Below are positions 40,326-41,658 of a stretch of DNA of 41,658 nucleotides, piece after piece. How positions within the stretch are numbered: the stretch's first letter is position 1; every line of letters starts with the position of its first letter. Under the pieces are notes generated by a model. That model saw nothing but the letters and a program-made list of their open reading frames with translations. It ran no database searches and was not told the origin of the DNA. Both the position numbers and the translations under genes were made by a program. Origin of the DNA: Lachnospiraceae bacterium (GTDB taxonomy: Bacteria > Bacillota > Clostridia > Lachnospirales > Lachnospiraceae); NCBI GenBank assembly GCA_014804365.1, contig JAAUZX010000020.1, positions 10,336 to 51,993 of the forward strand, read 5' to 3'.

Positions 40326-41440
40326 CGGATCGGGAGAAAGCGTATATGCACTGGCTGTATCAGGCAGTGGGCATGGGAAACAGAGGTACACTTAAACGGC
40401 TTAAGCAGATTGGCACGCCGGAGGAGATCTACGGGCTTGCGAAACAAGGGCGGCTGGCGGAGAAGCTGAGCGAAAGATACCGGAATAAGGCGGAACAGAT
40501 CACGGCATACGCAGTAGATTACGATGCGGAGGCAGAGTATGCAAAGCTGACGACAGCCGGAATCGGCTTTGTCACAGCAGGGGAAGCAGAATACCCGAAG
40601 AGGCTGGCAACGATTCCGGATGCGCCGTACGCAATGTACTATGTGGGCAGGCTCCCGGAGGATGCGCGGCCGTCGGTCGCCATTATAGGAGCCAGAAACT
40701 GTTCGGAATATGGCAAGGGCATGGCACGACAGTTTGGGGAAGTGCTGGCGGAGGCAGGCGTGCAGATTATCAGCGGCATGGCGCGGGGGATCGACGGGAT
40801 CGGCCAGGAGGCGGCACTGCGGACAGGCGGTTACTCGCTGGCGGTGCTGGGGTGCGGTGTGGATATCTGCTATCCGCCGGAAAACAGACCGTTGTACGAG
40901 AAACTGATCAGTGCAGGCGGTATCTGTTCCGAATATCCCCCGGGCATTACGCCCAGAGCGGTTCTGTTTCCTCCCAGGAACCGCATTATCAGTGGCTTGT
41001 GTGATGCAGTGCTGGTAATTGAGGCGAAGGAGCGCAGCGGAACGCTGATCACCGTGGATATGGCGCTGGAGCAGGGACGGGAGGTCTATGCCCTGCCCGG
41101 GAGGGCAACGGATCTTCTGAGTCTGGGCTGTAACAGGCTGATCAGACAGGGAGCGGCGCTGGTGATGTCTCCGCAGGAGATGCTGCAGGAGCTGGGAGCA
41201 GCGTGCGGAGCCACAGAAGTATACAAGCAACAAGTGTTATTTAAACCAGAGGGCATACCGGGGCGGCTGCTTGAGCTGCTGGATTATCAGCCGAAGTCCA
41301 TGGAGCAGATACGGCAGGAGTACACGGTGCTGTACGGCGCAGGAATGTCTGTTCCGGAATTGTGCAGGGAGCTGCTGGGGCTGTGTACCGACGGTTATGC
41401 CGGGCGTGTCGGCGGGAATTATTATGTGAAGATAATGTAG
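40322..41440 (+). CDS. dprA: DNA-processing protein DprA
   Basis: A 372-residue protein whose ATG overlaps the comM stop as ATGA, implying translational coupling. The N-terminal helical part (LYQAVGMGNRGTLKRLKQIG) is followed by the Rossmann-like core: SVAIIGARNCSEYGKGMARQ, IISGMARGIDGIGQEAAL, AVLGCGVDICYPPENRPLYE, FPPRNRIISGL, ERSGTLITVDMALEQGREVY. A C-terminal winged-helix-like segment ends the protein (PKSMEQIRQEYTV...MSVPELCRELL). DprA binds incoming single-stranded DNA, protects it and loads RecA during natural transformation; it is also common in bacteria not known to be competent. Length is normal. Confidence 0.96.
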   Translation: MTDREKAYMHWLYQAVGMGNRGTLKRLKQIGTPEEIYGLAKQGRLAEKLSERYRNKAEQITAYAVDYDAEAEYAKLTTAGIGFVTAGEAEYPKRLATIPDAPYAMYYVGRLPEDARPSVAIIGARNCSEYGKGMARQFGEVLAEAGVQIISGMARGIDGIGQEAALRTGGYSLAVLGCGVDICYPPENRPLYEKLISAGGICSEYPPGITPRAVLFPPRNRIISGLCDAVLVIEAKERSGTLITVDMALEQGREVYALPGRATDLLSLGCNRLIRQGAALVMSPQEMLQELGAACGATEVYKQQVLFKPEGIPGRLLELLDYQPKSMEQIRQEYTVLYGAGMSVPELCRELLGLCTDGYAGRVGGNYYVKIM

Positions 41441-41475
41441 GGAAAACAGAAACTATAGATAACTTTGGTATTGGA

Positions 41476-41504
41476 TAGACTTCATAGCGGGATTGTGATA
41501 TACT
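41476..41504 (+). promoter_or_regulatory. Promoter of the last gene
   Basis: TAGACT (41476-41481), 17-bp spacer, TATACT (41499-41504) with extended TGA. A 7-bp dyad ATCAATA...TATTGAT (about 41510-41536) lies downstream of the start site and could be an operator. Confidence 0.55.
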
Positions 41505-41560
41505 GATAACATCAATACCAATAATACATATATTGATTGTAAGAAAGGTAGTGAACATAT

Positions 41561-41658
41561 ATGACAGAGTATGAATTGTTGCAAGCCATATATAGTAATA
41601 CACAGGAGCTAAAAGACCGTGTAACAGCAATTGAAGAGCGTCTGACGGTAGTGAAGGA
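41561..41658 (+). CDS. Start of an unidentified gene (cut by the window edge)
   Basis: The frame opens at ATG 41561 and runs to the last base, giving about 32 residues: MTEYELLQAIYSNTQELKDR and on, a charged helix with a heptad-like Leu/Ile pattern (ELKDRVTAIEERL). An AAAGG sequence lies 12 bases before the ATG and a promoter is present upstream. The product cannot be identified from this part. Short coiled-coil proteins of this kind are common in Lachnospiraceae genomes. Confidence 0.6.
   Translation, partial: MTEYELLQAIYSNTQELKDRVTAIEERLTVVK

Overview
The window looks like a chromosomal segment of a spore-forming, Gram-positive Lachnospiraceae-type Clostridia bacterium. Sporulation genes (gpr, spoIIP, sigK) sit beside rpsT, lepA and hemW in the order typical of that group. 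Shine-Dalgarno sequences are strong, promoters are sigma-A-like and often have an extended -10, and the tRNA gene does not encode CCA. No ribosomal RNA, CRISPR array, transposase or phage gene was seen.

Layout. 1-0.6 kb: start of an ABC-transporter substrate-binding lipoprotein and a tRNA-Gly(CCC), both on the minus strand. 0.8-8.6 kb: EamA-type permease, a membrane methyl-accepting protein, pspA plus a ydjI-like SPFH/zinc-ribbon gene, pcrA helicase and two small genes of unknown function. 8.7-9.0 kb: a 227-bp structured repeat. 9.0-10.6 kb: rlmD. 10.6-12.7 kb: an AT-rich accessory insert with tandem promoters, a 59-aa protein, a RelA/SpoT-type nucleotide synthetase, a 177-aa unknown protein and a decayed ATPase fragment. 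12.7-16.1 kb: AraC regulator divergent from a PTS EIIC-like permease, then a convergent MATE transporter. 16.3-24.2 kb: two large glycoside phosphorylases and an orphan response regulator, bracketed by inverted copies of a second structured repeat. 24.3-26.5 kb: hairpin leader, degenerate GGDEF protein and a PurF-like protein lacking the glutaminase nucleophile. 26.8-28.8 kb: ydjG- and ydjH-like genes, the counterparts of the pspA/ydjI pair 22 kb away. 28.8-35.3 kb: second copy of the first repeat, rpsT (minus), gpr, spoIIP, lepA, hemW. 35.4-38.5 kb: structured leader, sigK, degenerate HD-GYP protein, pilT. 38.6-41.4 kb: comM and dprA, then the start of a new gene.

Functional themes. pspA, ydjI, ydjG and ydjH together match a Bacillus-type envelope-stress set split over two loci. 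The phosphorylases and the regulator form a beta-glucan oligosaccharide utilisation unit. gpr, spoIIP and sigK are sporulation and germination functions. pilT, comM and dprA are linked to type IV pili and DNA uptake or processing. The strongest candidates for something undescribed are the two hairpin-repeat families with compensatory changes between copies, the RelA/SpoT cassette, the multi-branched leader in front of sigK, and the glutaminase-dead PurF paralogue. Base-composition statements are visual impressions, and no database search was run.
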